Part shown: piece by piece, positions 24,684 to 34,410 of the stretch
How positions within the stretch are numbered: position 1 is the first letter of the stretch
Layout: every line of letters begins with the position of its first letter
NCBI RefSeq assembly: GCF_900163545.1
Contig: NZ_FUHW01000032.1
Location: forward strand, 117,147 to 181,146
DNA from: Arthrobacter rhombi
GTDB taxonomy: Bacteria > Actinomycetota > Actinomycetes > Actinomycetales > Micrococcaceae
Reading direction: 5' to 3'
Length of the DNA stretch: 64,000 nt
Position numbers and translations under genes: made by a program
The notes under the pieces: generated by a model
Told to the model about the DNA's origin: nothing
The model's input: only the letters and a program-made list of their open reading frames with translations
Databases searched by the model: none

Positions 24684-26204
24684 ATGGGATTCATCATGAT
24701 TGAGCCATCCCAGATTCCGGTCGTCACTGACGAGACCCCTGTCCGCGTCCGCTTTTGCCCGTCCCCGACTGGGATGCCACATGTCGGACTCATCCGCACC
24801 GCACTGTTCAACTGGGCGTATGCCCGGCACACCGGTGGAAAAATGGTGTTTCGGATCGAAGACACCGACGCCAAGCGAGATTCCGAGGAAAGTTACGAGC
24901 AATTGCTCGATGCTCTCAATTGGCTCGGCATCACCTGGGATGAAGGTGTCGACGTGGGCGGTCCGCACGAGCCCTACCGACAGTCGCAGCGCGCAGACAT
25001 CTATCAGGAAGCTATTTCCAAGCTGCGGAATGCTGGCCATCTCTATGAATCGTTCTCCACGCCGGAGGAAGTTGAGGCCCGTCACCGCGCGGCGGGGGAG
25101 GACCCGAAGCTCGGCTATGACAATTTCGACCGCACACTCAGTGACGAGCAGATTGCTGCTTTCCGTGCCGAGGGGCGCGAGCCGGTTCTGCGGTTGCGCA
25201 TGCCCGAAGATGATCTGACGTTTACCGATCTGGTCCGCGGCGAAATCACCTTCAAAGCCGGTACGGTCCCCGACTATGCCGTCGTCCGTGCGAACGGAAA
25301 GCCGCTCTACACGTTGGTGAACCCTGTCGACGATGCTCTGATGGGGATCACCCATGTTCTGCGTGGCGAGGACATCCTCTCTTCGACGCCACGGCAGATC
25401 GCCCTGTACCGGGCGATGATTGACGTGGGAATCGCCCAACATATGCCCCTCTTCGGGCACTTGCCCTATGTCATGGGTGCCGGCAAAAAGAAGCTGTCAA
25501 AGCGTGACCCTGAGTCCAGTCTGTTCCTCCACCGCGACAGAGGTTTCATTCCTGAAGGTTTGGTGAACTACCTGGCGTTACTCGGATGGAGTTTGTCGGC
25601 AGACGAAGACATCTTCACGCGCGAGCAACTGGTCGAGGCCTTCGACATCCATGACGTCCTCGGCAACCCAGCCAGATTTGACGTCAAAAAGGCTGAAGCC
25701 ATTAACGGCACCCATGTGCGCATGCTCGAAGCGCAAGATTTCCGCGACCGGCTCGTGCCGTATCTCCAGACTGCCGGGCTCACGGGGGAGACGCTGACAG
25801 CAAAGGAAGGACACACCCTTGATCAGGCCGCTCCTCTGGTCCAGGAACGCATTACCTTGCTTGGTGAAGCACCGGAAATGCTTGAATTCCTCTTCCGTGG
25901 CGATGACGAGATCGTGATCCAGCCGGAAGCGCTCAAGGGCATGCCCGGAAACGCCGACGAGGTCCTCGACGCCGCGCTAGCGGAACTGACAGAACTGGCT
26001 GTTTGGGATGCAGAGTCGATCCAGGCAGTGCTTCGGTCCGCGCTGATCGAGAACATGGGCATCAAGCCGCGACTGGCCTTTGGGCCTCTGCGCACCGCCA
26101 TGTCAGGCAAGCGCGTCTCGCCGCCGTTATTCGAATCCATGGTCATCCTCGGGAAGGAATCGTCCCTGAAGCGACTGCAAAACTTCAAGGCCACGCTGGC
26201 CTGA
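24684..26204 (+). CDS. gltX: Glutamyl-tRNA synthetase
   Basis: The class I synthetase charges tRNA-Glu. Since actinobacteria lack GlnRS, it probably also mischarges tRNA-Gln for GatCAB (known of the group). The 506-residue protein has the HIGH-type motif in [12 protein letters not shown], the Rossmann strand [15 protein letters not shown], and the KMSKS-type loop [10 protein letters not shown] near residue 275. The C-terminal anticodon-binding half follows. ATG 24684 or ATG 24696 (four codons later) can start it; AGGA at 24681 fits the second. Its own substrate tRNA genes lie 120 bases downstream. Confidence 0.97.
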   Translation: MGFIMIEPSQIPVVTDETPVRVRFCPSPTGMPHVGLIRTALFNWAYARHTGGKMVFRIEDTDAKRDSEESYEQLLDALNWLGITWDEGVDVGGPHEPYRQSQRADIYQEAISKLRNAGHLYESFSTPEEVEARHRAAGEDPKLGYDNFDRTLSDEQIAAFRAEGREPVLRLRMPEDDLTFTDLVRGEITFKAGTVPDYAVVRANGKPLYTLVNPVDDALMGITHVLRGEDILSSTPRQIALYRAMIDVGIAQHMPLFGHLPYVMGAGKKKLSKRDPESSLFLHRDRGFIPEGLVNYLALLGWSLSADEDIFTREQLVEAFDIHDVLGNPARFDVKKAEAINGTHVRMLEAQDFRDRLVPYLQTAGLTGETLTAKEGHTLDQAAPLVQERITLLGEAPEMLEFLFRGDDEIVIQPEALKGMPGNADEVLDAALAELTELAVWDAESIQAVLRSALIENMGIKPRLAFGPLRTAMSGKRVSPPLFESMVILGKESSLKRLQNFKATLA

Positions 26205-26327
26205 TGCTCCACGGCTGGGGAGGGCCAGCCGATTTTGGTTTTGTCGGATTCCTCGGGTAAAGTTATTTCTCGTGCCGAGGCATACGGAACATCTCGAAAG
26301 AGAGGTCAACCGAGTCCGGCAAACCAT

Positions 26328-26399
26328 TGGGATATGGTGTAATTGGCAACACATCGGTTTCTGGTACCGACATTCTAGGTTCGAGTCCTGGTATCCCAG
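26328..26399 (+). tRNA. tRNA-Gln (anticodon CTG)
   Basis: The 72-base cloverleaf has acceptor stem TGGGATA/TATCCCA, discriminator G, anticodon stem TCGGT/ACCGA and loop TTCTGGT, giving anticodon CTG. The T-arm contains GGTTCGAGTCC. No CCA is encoded. Confidence 0.95.
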
Positions 26400-26463
26400 C
26401 GCTACAGCCGGGGCAGATTCTGCGCCGGCTGGCATTGTCCGATGAACAAACAGGACAAGCTAT

Positions 26464-26536
26464 GGCCCCATCGTATAGCGGCCTAGTACGCCGCCCTCTC
26501 ACGGCGGTAACGCGGGTTCGAATCCCGCTGGGGTCA
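26464..26536 (+). tRNA. tRNA-Glu (anticodon CTC), copy 1
   Basis: The 73-base cloverleaf has acceptor GGCCCCA pairing with TGGGGTC (one G-U), anticodon stem CCGCC/GGCGG with loop CTCTCAC (CTC, reads GAG), and T-arm GCGGGTTCGAATCCCGC. The discriminator is A; CA follows by chance. Confidence 0.96.
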
Positions 26537-26584
26537 CGTTCACCAGAACAGGGCGGCATCAGCCCTCAACGATGCGAGCTATGC

Positions 26585-26657
26585 GGCCCCATCGTATAGC
26601 GGCCTAGTACGCCGCCCTCTCACGGCGGTAACGCGGGTTCGAATCCCGCTGGGGTCA
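26585..26657 (+). tRNA. tRNA-Glu (anticodon CTC), copy 2
   Basis: Identical over all 73 bases to the copy at 26464-26536, 48 bases further on. The six bases AGCTAT precede both copies, which points to a recent tandem duplication. Confidence 0.96.
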
Positions 26658-26667
26658 CCTGTGGAAC

Positions 26668-26702
26668 TTCGCGGTACATCGTCATGGTGTGCCGCGAATT
26701 TT
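26668..26702 (+). terminator. Rho-independent terminator of the tRNA cluster
   Basis: TTCGCGGTAC (26668-26677) pairs with GTGCCGCGAA (26689-26698, one G-U), followed directly by TTTT, 11 bases after the second tRNA-Glu. Confidence 0.8.
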
Positions 26703-26787
26703 CGTTTGAAACCCTGGCGCCGATTTCTGCTGTGTTCCGTCTGCGCCGCTTCCCCTGTTCTTCCCCTTGGTTTGGCATGATGTAGTA

Positions 26788-28584
26788 GTGACTTCCCTCG
26801 ACAGCGACGGCCAAACGGGACCACCGGCCCTCGGACTCCTCCAAGAGTGCCGGTCTGCCCTTGAGGTGGTGTCCTTGCCACTTGACCTCCCAGGGGCCGA
26901 CAGCGTGCGCAGCAGCGTGCACGATGCCGCCGTCCAACTCAATGACTACATCCTGCCTCGGTACCGCAGCCTCGACGCTCCACTTCTGGCGGTGGTTGGT
27001 GGGTCAACAGGGGCCGGCAAATCCACGCTGGTCAACGCGTTGGTCGGCCATCCGGTGACGCGGGCCGGAGCCATCCGTCCGACGACACGTCAGCCCATCC
27101 TGGTTCATCATCCGGATGAGAGGGAGTGGTTCGACGGTGACCGGATTCTGCCCGGGCTACCCCGGATCACTGGGACCGTCGAGCCTAGTGGGCAGATTCA
27201 GGGGGCTGCGACCGCGACGGTGGCGGGCAAAGGTGAAAGCGTCGGCCCCGTGGGCGGGCCATCGCTGCTTCTCCTCGGGCACAACAACATCCCGCAGGGC
27301 ATTGCCTTGCTGGACGCACCTGACATCGATTCGGTGTCGGACGCCAACCGGCAATTGGCCGGACAACTACTCGCGGCAGCCGACCTGTGGATTTTCGTGA
27401 CCACTGCCAATAGGTACGCCGACGCCGTGCCGTGGCGGCTCCTGGCAGATGCAGCATCCCGCGACATCACCCTCTCCATTGTGCTGGACCGTGTCCCGTC
27501 GGGGGTGGAAGACGAGGTTGCTGCAGACCTGCGCGCCATGCTCGACCGACAGGGATTGGACACCGCTGGGCTCTTCGTCGTCCAGGAATCCGAGCTCGAC
27601 GGGGACGGCATGCTCGCTGCGGAGGCCGTGGCACCCCTCCGCGAGTGGTTGGCCGGTATCGCCGCAGACAGCGCCGGCCGGGCAGCCATCGCCCGCAAGA
27701 CGCTGACCGGGGTGGTCGCGACCCTTGGCCGCCGCACCGCGGCAATTGCCGTTTCACAACAAGAACAACACGACTCCAGCCGCCAGCTGGCCGGTCACGT
27801 CACCGAATCCTATGCGGCCGCCGCAGAACGCATCGGTCATGCCACCTTTGAAGGGACGCTGCTGCGCGGCGAAGTTCTGGCCCGGTGGCAAGATTTCGTA
27901 GGGACCGGAGAGTTCTTCCGCTCGCTGGAATCGGGCATCGGCAAGGTACGTGACCGCATTGGAGCTTTCTTCACGGGCAAGCCTCAGCCGGTCAGCACCG
28001 TCGAGGAAGCCATCGAATCCGGGCTGCATGCCGTCATCGTGGACGAAGCGGCCAAGGCAGCCGAGCAATCAGAGGCTTTCTGGCGATCCGACCCCGCCGC
28101 CCGATCGCTCATCGGTACCGTCGACTACGGGTCGACCTCCGAAGGCTTCAGCGATCGTGTCGCCGCGGAAATCCGAGACTGGCAAAACGAGTTACTGGCC
28201 CTGATACGTTCAGAAGGGTCCGGAAAGCGTTTTACCGCCCGGATGGTTTCCTTCGGCGTCAACGGTGTCGCCGTGGCATTGATGGTCGTGGTCTTCGCTT
28301 CCACCGCCGGTCTGACAGGACTCGAGGTGGGTATTGCTGGAGGCACCGCCGTCGTCGGTCAGAAACTACTGGAATCCATTTTCGGGGAAGACGCCGTCCG
28401 GCGACTAGCGAAAACGGCACGTGAAGGACTCGAGCGGCGGGTCAAAGGACTGCTCGCCGAGGAAAGCTCACGATTCCTGACCTTGCTGGAAGACACTCCA
28501 ACGACGGAGGAGATCGCTCGGTTGAAGGACTTGTCCATGCGGCTGGATCAGCTGGCGCAGACCACTCCGGAGGCGACGTCATGA
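26788..28584 (+). CDS. Dynamin-like/GTPase-domain membrane protein, first of a pair
   Basis: GTG 26788 (MTSLDSDG) gives 598 residues; upstream TTG 26767 is possible but less natural. The P-loop is GGSTGAGKSTLVNALVG with K78. The G3-like DAPDIDS follows near residue 180, and a helical region covers about 230-470. A hydrophobic hairpin at about 485-525 (VNGVAVALMVVVFASTAGL) suggests membrane insertion, and the C-terminus is helical. This plan resembles bacterial dynamin-like proteins and YfjP-type GTPases. The next gene is a second GTPase overlapping by 4 bases, as in paired actinobacterial dynamin-like genes. Membrane remodelling is inferred from the family. Confidence 0.8.
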   Translation: MTSLDSDGQTGPPALGLLQECRSALEVVSLPLDLPGADSVRSSVHDAAVQLNDYILPRYRSLDAPLLAVVGGSTGAGKSTLVNALVGHPVTRAGAIRPTTRQPILVHHPDEREWFDGDRILPGLPRITGTVEPSGQIQGAATATVAGKGESVGPVGGPSLLLLGHNNIPQGIALLDAPDIDSVSDANRQLAGQLLAAADLWIFVTTANRYADAVPWRLLADAASRDITLSIVLDRVPSGVEDEVAADLRAMLDRQGLDTAGLFVVQESELDGDGMLAAEAVAPLREWLAGIAADSAGRAAIARKTLTGVVATLGRRTAAIAVSQQEQHDSSRQLAGHVTESYAAAAERIGHATFEGTLLRGEVLARWQDFVGTGEFFRSLESGIGKVRDRIGAFFTGKPQPVSTVEEAIESGLHAVIVDEAAKAAEQSEAFWRSDPAARSLIGTVDYGSTSEGFSDRVAAEIRDWQNELLALIRSEGSGKRFTARMVSFGVNGVAVALMVVVFASTAGLTGLEVGIAGGTAVVGQKLLESIFGEDAVRRLAKTAREGLERRVKGLLAEESSRFLTLLEDTPTTEEIARLKDLSMRLDQLAQTTPEATS

Positions 28585-30275
28585 GCCGCCGGGGGAAGGA
28601 CACAGCCACCACGCCGTTGATCGAACGACTCGAAGCGCTCCAGACTGCCACCGAGCTTGGCACGGGCAGGGTCCCCGCGGCGGATATAGAGCGGGCGGGG
28701 ATCGTTCTCGACCAGGCTTCCACCCGCAGGTCGTTGTCAGCCGAACACACCGTCGTTGGATTCTTCGGGGCCACCGGCAGCGGAAAATCCTCGCTCTTCA
28801 ACGCAGTGACTGGTAGGGAACTGGCTCGAACTGCTGCCACGCGTCCGACGACCAGCGTGCCTCTGGCCGGGGTATGGCACGCAGCGGGCAGTGATGATCT
28901 TCTGGACTGGTTGCAGGTTCCAGAGCGCCACCAACTTGATGAACCGCTGGGAACGAGTAAGAGTGGCCTGATGCGACGCCGAGGCGGGGTAGCCAGCGGA
29001 TTGATCCTCGTGGACCTTCCGGACTTTGATTCCACGACGGCAACACATCGCGAAACCGCCGAGCGACTTGCCGGGCAGATAGATGTCCTCGTGTGGGTGC
29101 TCGATCCACAGAAATACGCCGATGCCGCGGTCCATCACGAATTCATCCGCCCGCTGGCCGCCTATGCTGGTATCACGCTCGTGGTCTTGAATCAGATTGA
29201 TCTCCTGGATTCTTCGGATCGTGCAGCAGTGATCGAGTCCCTGCACGGCATCCTCGAGGCCGATGGGCTCCGCCGTCCGCGAGTCCATGCCGTCTCGGCG
29301 AAGACCGGTGAAGGCATCGACGGGCTACGCGAAGCCATCGCCGACGTCGTCGTCGCACGATCAGCGGCAACGGACCGGCTGCTTCAAGACGTCGCCGCTG
29401 CCGCGGACGGCCTCATCGGAGAATCACCTTCAACAACGGATCCCAAAGCAGGGTGGCGCGGAGACCCGGCGATGGCTATCGGGAGGGGGCTGAGCGAGCC
29501 CGGCAGTGCCGAGCAGCGACGTCTGGCTGATCATTTGGCAGAAGCTGCTGGAGTGGACACCGTGGTTGCCGCCGCGCGGACCTCCTACCGTCTCCAGGCT
29601 CGCGCCCGGACCGGATGGCCGGTGACCCGCTGGTTGTCCCGGCTTCGCCCCGACCCCTTGCGCCGTCTGAATCTGCGCAGTCGAGACGTCAATCCTGCAG
29701 TGAACAGGACGTCATTCCCGTCCCCCGGTGCTGCCCAACGTGCCCAGGCGGATTCCGCCGTACGCGCCTTCGCCGACGGGGCGAGCCAGGGCGCTCCCGA
29801 AGCCTGGCGGGGATCGATCCGGCGTGCCGCCCGTGCCAGTTCGGAGGAGCTGCCGGATGCGCTGGATCAGGCGATCGCTTCTACGGACATTTCGGCAGGA
29901 CGGGGGTCCTGGTGGTGGCCGGTTGTTTCCGTGGTGCAGTGGTCGGCGTTGGCCGTGGCCCTGGCCGGGGCCGGATGGCTGGCCGTGTTGGCGGTCATGG
30001 GATATCTGCAGTTCGACGCTCCGCCAGCCCCCCGGGTTGAAGGCCTTCCCGTCCCGACCTTGATGCTGGCCGGGGGAGTGCTGCTGGGTATTGTCCTCGG
30101 GTTCGCGACCGGCCTCCTGGCTCGGGCCGCTGCCTCCGGGAGGGCACGCGCAGCGGGTAAGAGGCTCAAGGCCTCCATCGCCCACGTGGCACAGAACGCA
30201 ATTGTGGAACCAGTGAGCGAGGAAGTCAGGCGTTTCAACTCCTTCAGCTCCGCCGTTCGGAGGGCCCGTGGCTGA
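28581..30275 (+). CDS. Dynamin-like/GTPase-domain membrane protein, second of a pair
   Basis: The 564-residue protein has P-loop GATGSGKSSLFNAVTG (K69), G2-like TTSVPLAGV, G3 LVDLPDFDS, and G4 LNQIDLLD (NxxD). The G-domain is thus complete, unlike the less regular partner upstream. Two membrane helices lie at about 448-478 (WWWPVVSVVQWSALAVALAG) and 490-515. ATGA overlap with the first GTPase gene points to translational coupling and a fixed ratio. Its own 3' end overlaps thiL by 8 bases. A hetero-oligomer with the first GTPase, at the membrane, is the likely form. Confidence 0.82.
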   Translation: MSRRGKDTATTPLIERLEALQTATELGTGRVPAADIERAGIVLDQASTRRSLSAEHTVVGFFGATGSGKSSLFNAVTGRELARTAATRPTTSVPLAGVWHAAGSDDLLDWLQVPERHQLDEPLGTSKSGLMRRRGGVASGLILVDLPDFDSTTATHRETAERLAGQIDVLVWVLDPQKYADAAVHHEFIRPLAAYAGITLVVLNQIDLLDSSDRAAVIESLHGILEADGLRRPRVHAVSAKTGEGIDGLREAIADVVVARSAATDRLLQDVAAAADGLIGESPSTTDPKAGWRGDPAMAIGRGLSEPGSAEQRRLADHLAEAAGVDTVVAAARTSYRLQARARTGWPVTRWLSRLRPDPLRRLNLRSRDVNPAVNRTSFPSPGAAQRAQADSAVRAFADGASQGAPEAWRGSIRRAARASSEELPDALDQAIASTDISAGRGSWWWPVVSVVQWSALAVALAGAGWLAVLAVMGYLQFDAPPAPRVEGLPVPTLMLAGGVLLGIVLGFATGLLARAAASGRARAAGKRLKASIAHVAQNAIVEPVSEEVRRFNSFSSAVRRARG

Positions 30276-31332
30276 AACATCGGATCAGGAACAGACGGTG
30301 GCCGGACTCGGTGAAGCCGGTGTCCTTAAACGGATCCTGCCACGTCTGCGCGGAGCCAGCATGCTGCTGGGGCCAGGGGACGACGCCGCCATTATCGACG
30401 CTCCGGGAGGACGCTTCGTCGTTACCATCGATACCCTCGTCCAGGATCGAGACTTCCGTCTCAACTGGCGCAACGGGTACCAGAGCAGCGGATATGACGT
30501 CGGATGGAAATCTGCGGCGCAGAACCTGTCAGACGTCAACGCCATGGGGGCTGTAGCGACGGCCGCAGTCATCTCCCTGACGCTTCCTCCGGAGACACCC
30601 GTGGCGTGGGTCGAGGGAATCGCCGACGGTTTCTCGGCAGCGGTCAGGGAACTCGGCGCCGACCAATGCGCACTAGCTGGAGGCGACCTGAGTTCGGGGA
30701 GTGAACTGTCGATCACGGCCGCCTTGACCGGCTCGATTCCCGGCCCTGCGCTGCTGCGGAGCGGGGCCCGTCCTGGAGACATCCTGGCAGTCTCCGGAGT
30801 TCTGGGCGCCGCTGCCGCCGGGCTGGCCCTTTTGGAGTCCGAGCATGACTTCACCGCTCTCGATCCGTCGTGCGCAACTCTGGTTGAACGACAGCTCCGG
30901 CCACGCCCTCCCTTATCCGCGGGACCCCGGGCGGCAGCGGCTGGAGCAACCGCGGCGATGGATATCTCCGACGGGTTGGCCCGTGATGCCGGACGACTGG
31001 CCGAAGCCAGCGGGGTGTCCATTGACTTGGAATCCACCTCACTACGGGCCATCATCGGATCCATGGAACGCGAAGGCATAGATCTCGGGGCCGCCGCGGA
31101 ACTCATGGAACAGGAACCCTTGAATTGGGTTCTCTCCGGGGGAGAGGACCACGGGTTGCTGGCAACGTTTCCCCCAGATGCAGCACTGCCTTCGGGATTC
31201 ATGCGCGTGGGCCGGGTGGGCCGCGCAAGTGGTGACCAGGACGTACGGCAATGCATCTCGCTGGATGGCGCGCCGTATCCTTCCGGGTCCGCGGGGGAGT
31301 CCTCCCCCGGATTCGACCATTTCAGTGGATAG
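30268..31332 (+). CDS. thiL: Thiamine-monophosphate kinase
   Basis: The enzyme phosphorylates thiamine monophosphate to the diphosphate cofactor. The 354-residue protein has the AIR-synthase-like fold: LGPGDDAAIID at the N-terminus, TIDTLVQDRDF, the ATP/Mg site KSAAQNLSDVNAMGA, then TAAMDISDGLARDAGRL and SGGEDHGLL. These are all conserved in ThiL. GTG 30268 is preceded by GGAGGG inside the end of the second GTPase gene, so it belongs to that operon. No functional link to the GTPases is evident. Confidence 0.93.
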   Translation: MAETSDQEQTVAGLGEAGVLKRILPRLRGASMLLGPGDDAAIIDAPGGRFVVTIDTLVQDRDFRLNWRNGYQSSGYDVGWKSAAQNLSDVNAMGAVATAAVISLTLPPETPVAWVEGIADGFSAAVRELGADQCALAGGDLSSGSELSITAALTGSIPGPALLRSGARPGDILAVSGVLGAAAAGLALLESEHDFTALDPSCATLVERQLRPRPPLSAGPRAAAAGATAAMDISDGLARDAGRLAEASGVSIDLESTSLRAIIGSMEREGIDLGAAAELMEQEPLNWVLSGGEDHGLLATFPPDAALPSGFMRVGRVGRASGDQDVRQCISLDGAPYPSGSAGESSPGFDHFSG

Positions 31333-31348
31333 GAGGAGGCGAGCTGAT

Positions 31349-32068
31349 TTAGGCGGTCGGCTTCTTCAGCGCCTCGCTGAGCTGGGCTGCCATCCGGCAC
31401 ACGATTTCCGAATGAGCCTTGCCCGGTTGACGGCCGAGACGTTCGATAGGACCGGAGATCGACACGGCGGCGATGACCCGGCCCGAGGGGCCGCGGACCG
31501 GTGCCGAGACGGAAGCCACGCCTTGTTCGCGTTCGCCCAGGGACTGGGCCCATCCTCGCCGCCGCACACCCGCGAGAATGGTGGGGGAGAACCGCGCTTG
31601 GTTAAGCCCATGCAGCAGCCTCTCGTGGTCTTCCCACGCCAGCAGGACTTGGGCCGCCGAACCGGCCTTCATGGACAGTTGGGTGCCCACGGGAATGGTG
31701 TCGCGCAACCCGACGGGACGTTCGGCTGAGGCAACACAGACCCGGTTTTCACCCTGACGGCGGAATACCTGTGAACTTTCACCGGTGGCATCGCGGAGCT
31801 GGACCAGGAGTGGGCCGGCAGCGGCGATGAGACGGTCCTCGCCAGCGGCGGATGCCAGTTCCACCAAGCGGCTGCCGAGCATGAACCGGCCGTGGATGTC
31901 CTTGCCCGCCAGCCGATGGTGGACCAACGCCTGGGCCAACCTGTGGACGGTGGGGCGTGAGAGCCCGGTGGCCGCAACCAATTGAGCCAAACTGATGGGT
32001 CCAGCCTCGAGTGAATCGAGAACCAGAGCTGCCTTGTCGATGACGCCGACCCCGCTAGAAGTGTCCAT
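31349..32068 (-). CDS. ndgR: IclR-family regulator, NdgR/LtbR-like
   Basis: The 239-residue protein has an N-terminal winged helix (about 8-60, with LAQLVAATGLSRPTVHRLAQAL) and a C-terminal IclR effector domain (about 75-235, SMKAGSAAQVLLAW, then GVASVSAPVRGPSGRVIAAVSISGP). It is divergent from leuC, the position of NdgR in Streptomyces and LtbR in Corynebacterium, which control leuCD; this is family knowledge. TAGTAT lies 6 bases before its ATG. An inverted repeat, GCGTCTCA-N5-TGAGATGC, lies between its -10 box and leuC, suggesting control of both genes. Confidence 0.87.
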   Translation of the reverse strand: MDTSSGVGVIDKAALVLDSLEAGPISLAQLVAATGLSRPTVHRLAQALVHHRLAGKDIHGRFMLGSRLVELASAAGEDRLIAAAGPLLVQLRDATGESSQVFRRQGENRVCVASAERPVGLRDTIPVGTQLSMKAGSAAQVLLAWEDHERLLHGLNQARFSPTILAGVRRRGWAQSLGEREQGVASVSAPVRGPSGRVIAAVSISGPIERLGRQPGKAHSEIVCRMAAQLSEALKKPTA

Positions 32069-32074
32069 CTATTG

Positions 32075-32080
32075 ATACTA
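32075..32080 (-). promoter_or_regulatory. -10 box of the IclR-type regulator gene (leaderless pattern)
   Basis: Minus-strand TAGTAT is followed by CAATAG and then the ATG at 32068. No ribosome site is present. The operator repeat begins at the next base. Confidence 0.55.
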
Positions 32081-32101
32081 GCGTCTCACCATTTGAGATG
32101 C
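32081..32101. promoter_or_regulatory. Inverted-repeat operator between ndgR and leuC
   Basis: GCGTCTCA (32081-32088) and TGAGATGC (32094-32101) form an 8-bp inverted repeat with one mismatch and a 5-base spacer. It touches the regulator's -10 box on one side. On the other it lies just before TATTCT (32106-32111), a possible -10 box for leuC, so one bound dimer could cover both promoters. Confidence 0.55.
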
Positions 32102-32174
32102 ACGCTATTCTGCTAGCGCGTGGAGTGCCGCTGGTGGTGTCCTAGATCTAAGGGAAGAATCCAGGAGGAACCCA

Positions 32175-33653
32175 ATGTCTGAACAGGAACGGTCCACGGC
32201 CACCACCACGCCGAAGACGCTGGCCGAAAAGGTCTGGAACGCACATGTGGTCCAAGAAGGTGGCGGAGAAGGCTCGGCACGCCGTCCGGACCTCATCTAC
32301 ATTGATCTGCACCTGATTCACGAAGTGACGTCGCCGCAGGCTTTCGAAGGGCTGCGGCTGGCCGGTCGGCCGTTGCGCCGGCCTGATCTGACCATTGCCA
32401 CCGAGGACCACAACACTCCGACGCTGGAGATCCATAAGCCGATTGCCGATCCGACCTCCAGGACCCAGATCGAGACGTTGCGGTCGAACTGCGCCGAGTA
32501 CGGCGTGCGACTGCATTCGCTCGGGGATCAGGAGCAAGGGATCGTCCATGTCGTTGGACCGCAGCTGGGCCTGACCCAGCCCGGCGTCACCGTGGTGTGC
32601 GGGGACTCCCACACCTCCACCCACGGAGCCTTCGGCGCGTTGGCCTTCGGCATCGGTACTTCCGAAGTCGAACACGTGATGGCCACCCAGACCCTGTCGC
32701 TGAAACCCTTCAAGACGATGGCCATCAACGTCGAGGGAACCCTGCGCACCGGGGTGACCTCCAAGGACATCATTTTGGCCGTCATCGCCAAGATCGGGAC
32801 CGGCGGGGGCCAAGGGTACGTGTTGGAATACCGTGGCTCGGCCATCCGTGCGCTGTCCATGGAAGCCCGCATGACAATCTGCAACATGTCGATTGAAGCC
32901 GGCGCCCGCGCTGGCATGGTCGCCCCCGACCAGATCACCTTCGACTACCTCGAAGGCCGCCCGCACGCCCCACAGGGCGACGACTGGGACGCCGCGGTCG
33001 ACTACTGGCGAACGCTGCGCACCGACGATGACGCCCGGTTCGACGCCGAGGTCAACGTCAACGCCGATGACCTCGAACCCTTCGTCACCTGGGGAACCAA
33101 CCCCGGCCAAGGCGTTTCCCTCTCCGAATCGGTCCCGGCTCCCGAAGACTTCGAGGACGAGAACGCCCGCGCCGCCTGCGAACGGGCCCTGACCTACATG
33201 GACCTGGCGGCCGGCACACCGATGAAAGACATCCGGGTCGACACCGTGTTCCTGGGATCCTGCACCAACTCCCGCATGGAAGACCTGCGCTCGGCAGCCA
33301 ACATCATCAGCGGCAGGGAAAAGGATCCCGACATCCGCATGATCGTCGTCCCTGGCTCTGCACGCGTCCGCCTCGAAGCCGAAGCCGAAGGACTGGATCA
33401 GATTTTCAAGGAGTTTGGAGCCGAATGGCGCTTTGCCGGCTGTTCTATGTGCTTGGGGATGAACCCCGACCAGTTGGCCGAAGGCGAACGATGTGCCTCG
33501 ACGTCCAACCGCAATTTCGAAGGCCGTCAGGGCAAAGGCGGGCGCACCCACCTGGTCTCACCGCTCGTAGCAGCAGCCACCGCCATCCGGGGAACCCTGA
33601 GTTCTCCCTCGGACCTGGAACCAGCCGACGGCGCAGCCGCCTCAGCAGCCTAA
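32175..33653 (+). CDS. leuC: 3-isopropylmalate dehydratase, large subunit
   Basis: LeuC carries the 4Fe-4S cluster of isopropylmalate isomerase. The 492-residue protein has the cluster cysteines C363 (LGSCTNSR) and C423/C426 ([11 protein letters not shown]), the aconitase-type start HVVQEGGG and substrate residues in [25 protein letters not shown] 32175 follows AGGAGGAA at good distance. leuD starts 10 bases after its stop. Regulation by the divergent IclR protein is likely. Confidence 0.97.
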   Translation: MSEQERSTATTTPKTLAEKVWNAHVVQEGGGEGSARRPDLIYIDLHLIHEVTSPQAFEGLRLAGRPLRRPDLTIATEDHNTPTLEIHKPIADPTSRTQIETLRSNCAEYGVRLHSLGDQEQGIVHVVGPQLGLTQPGVTVVCGDSHTSTHGAFGALAFGIGTSEVEHVMATQTLSLKPFKTMAINVEGTLRTGVTSKDIILAVIAKIGTGGGQGYVLEYRGSAIRALSMEARMTICNMSIEAGARAGMVAPDQITFDYLEGRPHAPQGDDWDAAVDYWRTLRTDDDARFDAEVNVNADDLEPFVTWGTNPGQGVSLSESVPAPEDFEDENARAACERALTYMDLAAGTPMKDIRVDTVFLGSCTNSRMEDLRSAANIISGREKDPDIRMIVVPGSARVRLEAEAEGLDQIFKEFGAEWRFAGCSMCLGMNPDQLAEGERCASTSNRNFEGRQGKGGRTHLVSPLVAAATAIRGTLSSPSDLEPADGAAASAA

Positions 33654-33663
33654 GGAAGTAGAT

Positions 33664-34266
33664 ATGGAAAAGATCACCACACATACGGGCATCGGCGTTC
33701 CGCTGCGGCAGTCTGATATTGACACCGACCAGATCATCCCCGCCGTCTATCTCAAGCGGATCACCCGCACGGGCTTCGACGATGCACTCTTCGCTCGCTG
33801 GCGCAAGGATCCTGAGTTCGTGCTGAACCAAGCCCCCTTCTCTCATGGTTCGGTCCTGGTGGCTGGTCCGGACTTCGGTACCGGTTCCTCACGCGAGCAC
33901 GCCGTCTGGGCGCTGAAAGACTACGGATTTCGTGCCGTCCTCTCATCGCGGTTCGGCGACATCTTCCGCGGCAACTCAGGTAAGCAGGGCCTCGTCGCTG
34001 CGCAAGTCGACCAAGGCGATATAGAGCTCATCTGGAAGGAGCTCGACAACCACCCGGGGTCCCAGGTCACCGTTGACCTGGAATCACGGACGGTCAGCTG
34101 CGGATCGATTGTCGCGCCGTTTGATATCGATGACTACACCCGCTGGCGGCTCATGGAGGGCCTGGATGATATCGGGCTGACCCTGCAGCAGGAACCGGGG
34201 ATCACCTCTTATGAGCAGACCCGGCCCAGCTGGAAGCCGAAAACGCTGCCAGCAAAGTATTCCTGA
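33664..34266 (+). CDS. leuD: 3-isopropylmalate dehydratase, small subunit
   Basis: The 200-residue LeuD completes the isomerase. The N-terminal [20 protein letters not shown] and the swivel-domain loop [34 protein letters not shown] are the family's strongest signatures. The gene is 10 bases downstream of leuC with AAGGAAG as ribosome site. After the stop come 144 bases before murA, where a TATGCT box (34351-34356) could start murA transcription. Confidence 0.97.
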   Translation: MEKITTHTGIGVPLRQSDIDTDQIIPAVYLKRITRTGFDDALFARWRKDPEFVLNQAPFSHGSVLVAGPDFGTGSSREHAVWALKDYGFRAVLSSRFGDIFRGNSGKQGLVAAQVDQGDIELIWKELDNHPGSQVTVDLESRTVSCGSIVAPFDIDDYTRWRLMEGLDDIGLTLQQEPGITSYEQTRPSWKPKTLPAKYS

Positions 34267-34410
34267 GCGTAGACCGGCATCGCTTCAGCCGACAGCGAAT
34301 CGCGCACGCCGAACCGCCGCGCGTTCAAGGGTCGTCAGGGGTGGTGGCTGTATGCTTGCCGAGAACCTTCGGAGAACTCGAAGAACCATACAAGTGTGAG
34401 GTTTTGATAC

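Noticed and set aside
30285..31553. Long open frame on the minus strand opposite thiL
   Set aside because: It mirrors thiL codons in high-GC sequence, has no family features, and no ribosome site. thiL on the + strand has all its motifs.
32148..33551. 467-codon open frame opposite leuC
   Set aside because: It is a shadow of leuC; composition is dominated by Gly/Asp/His repeats typical of antisense GC-rich frames, with no start signal.
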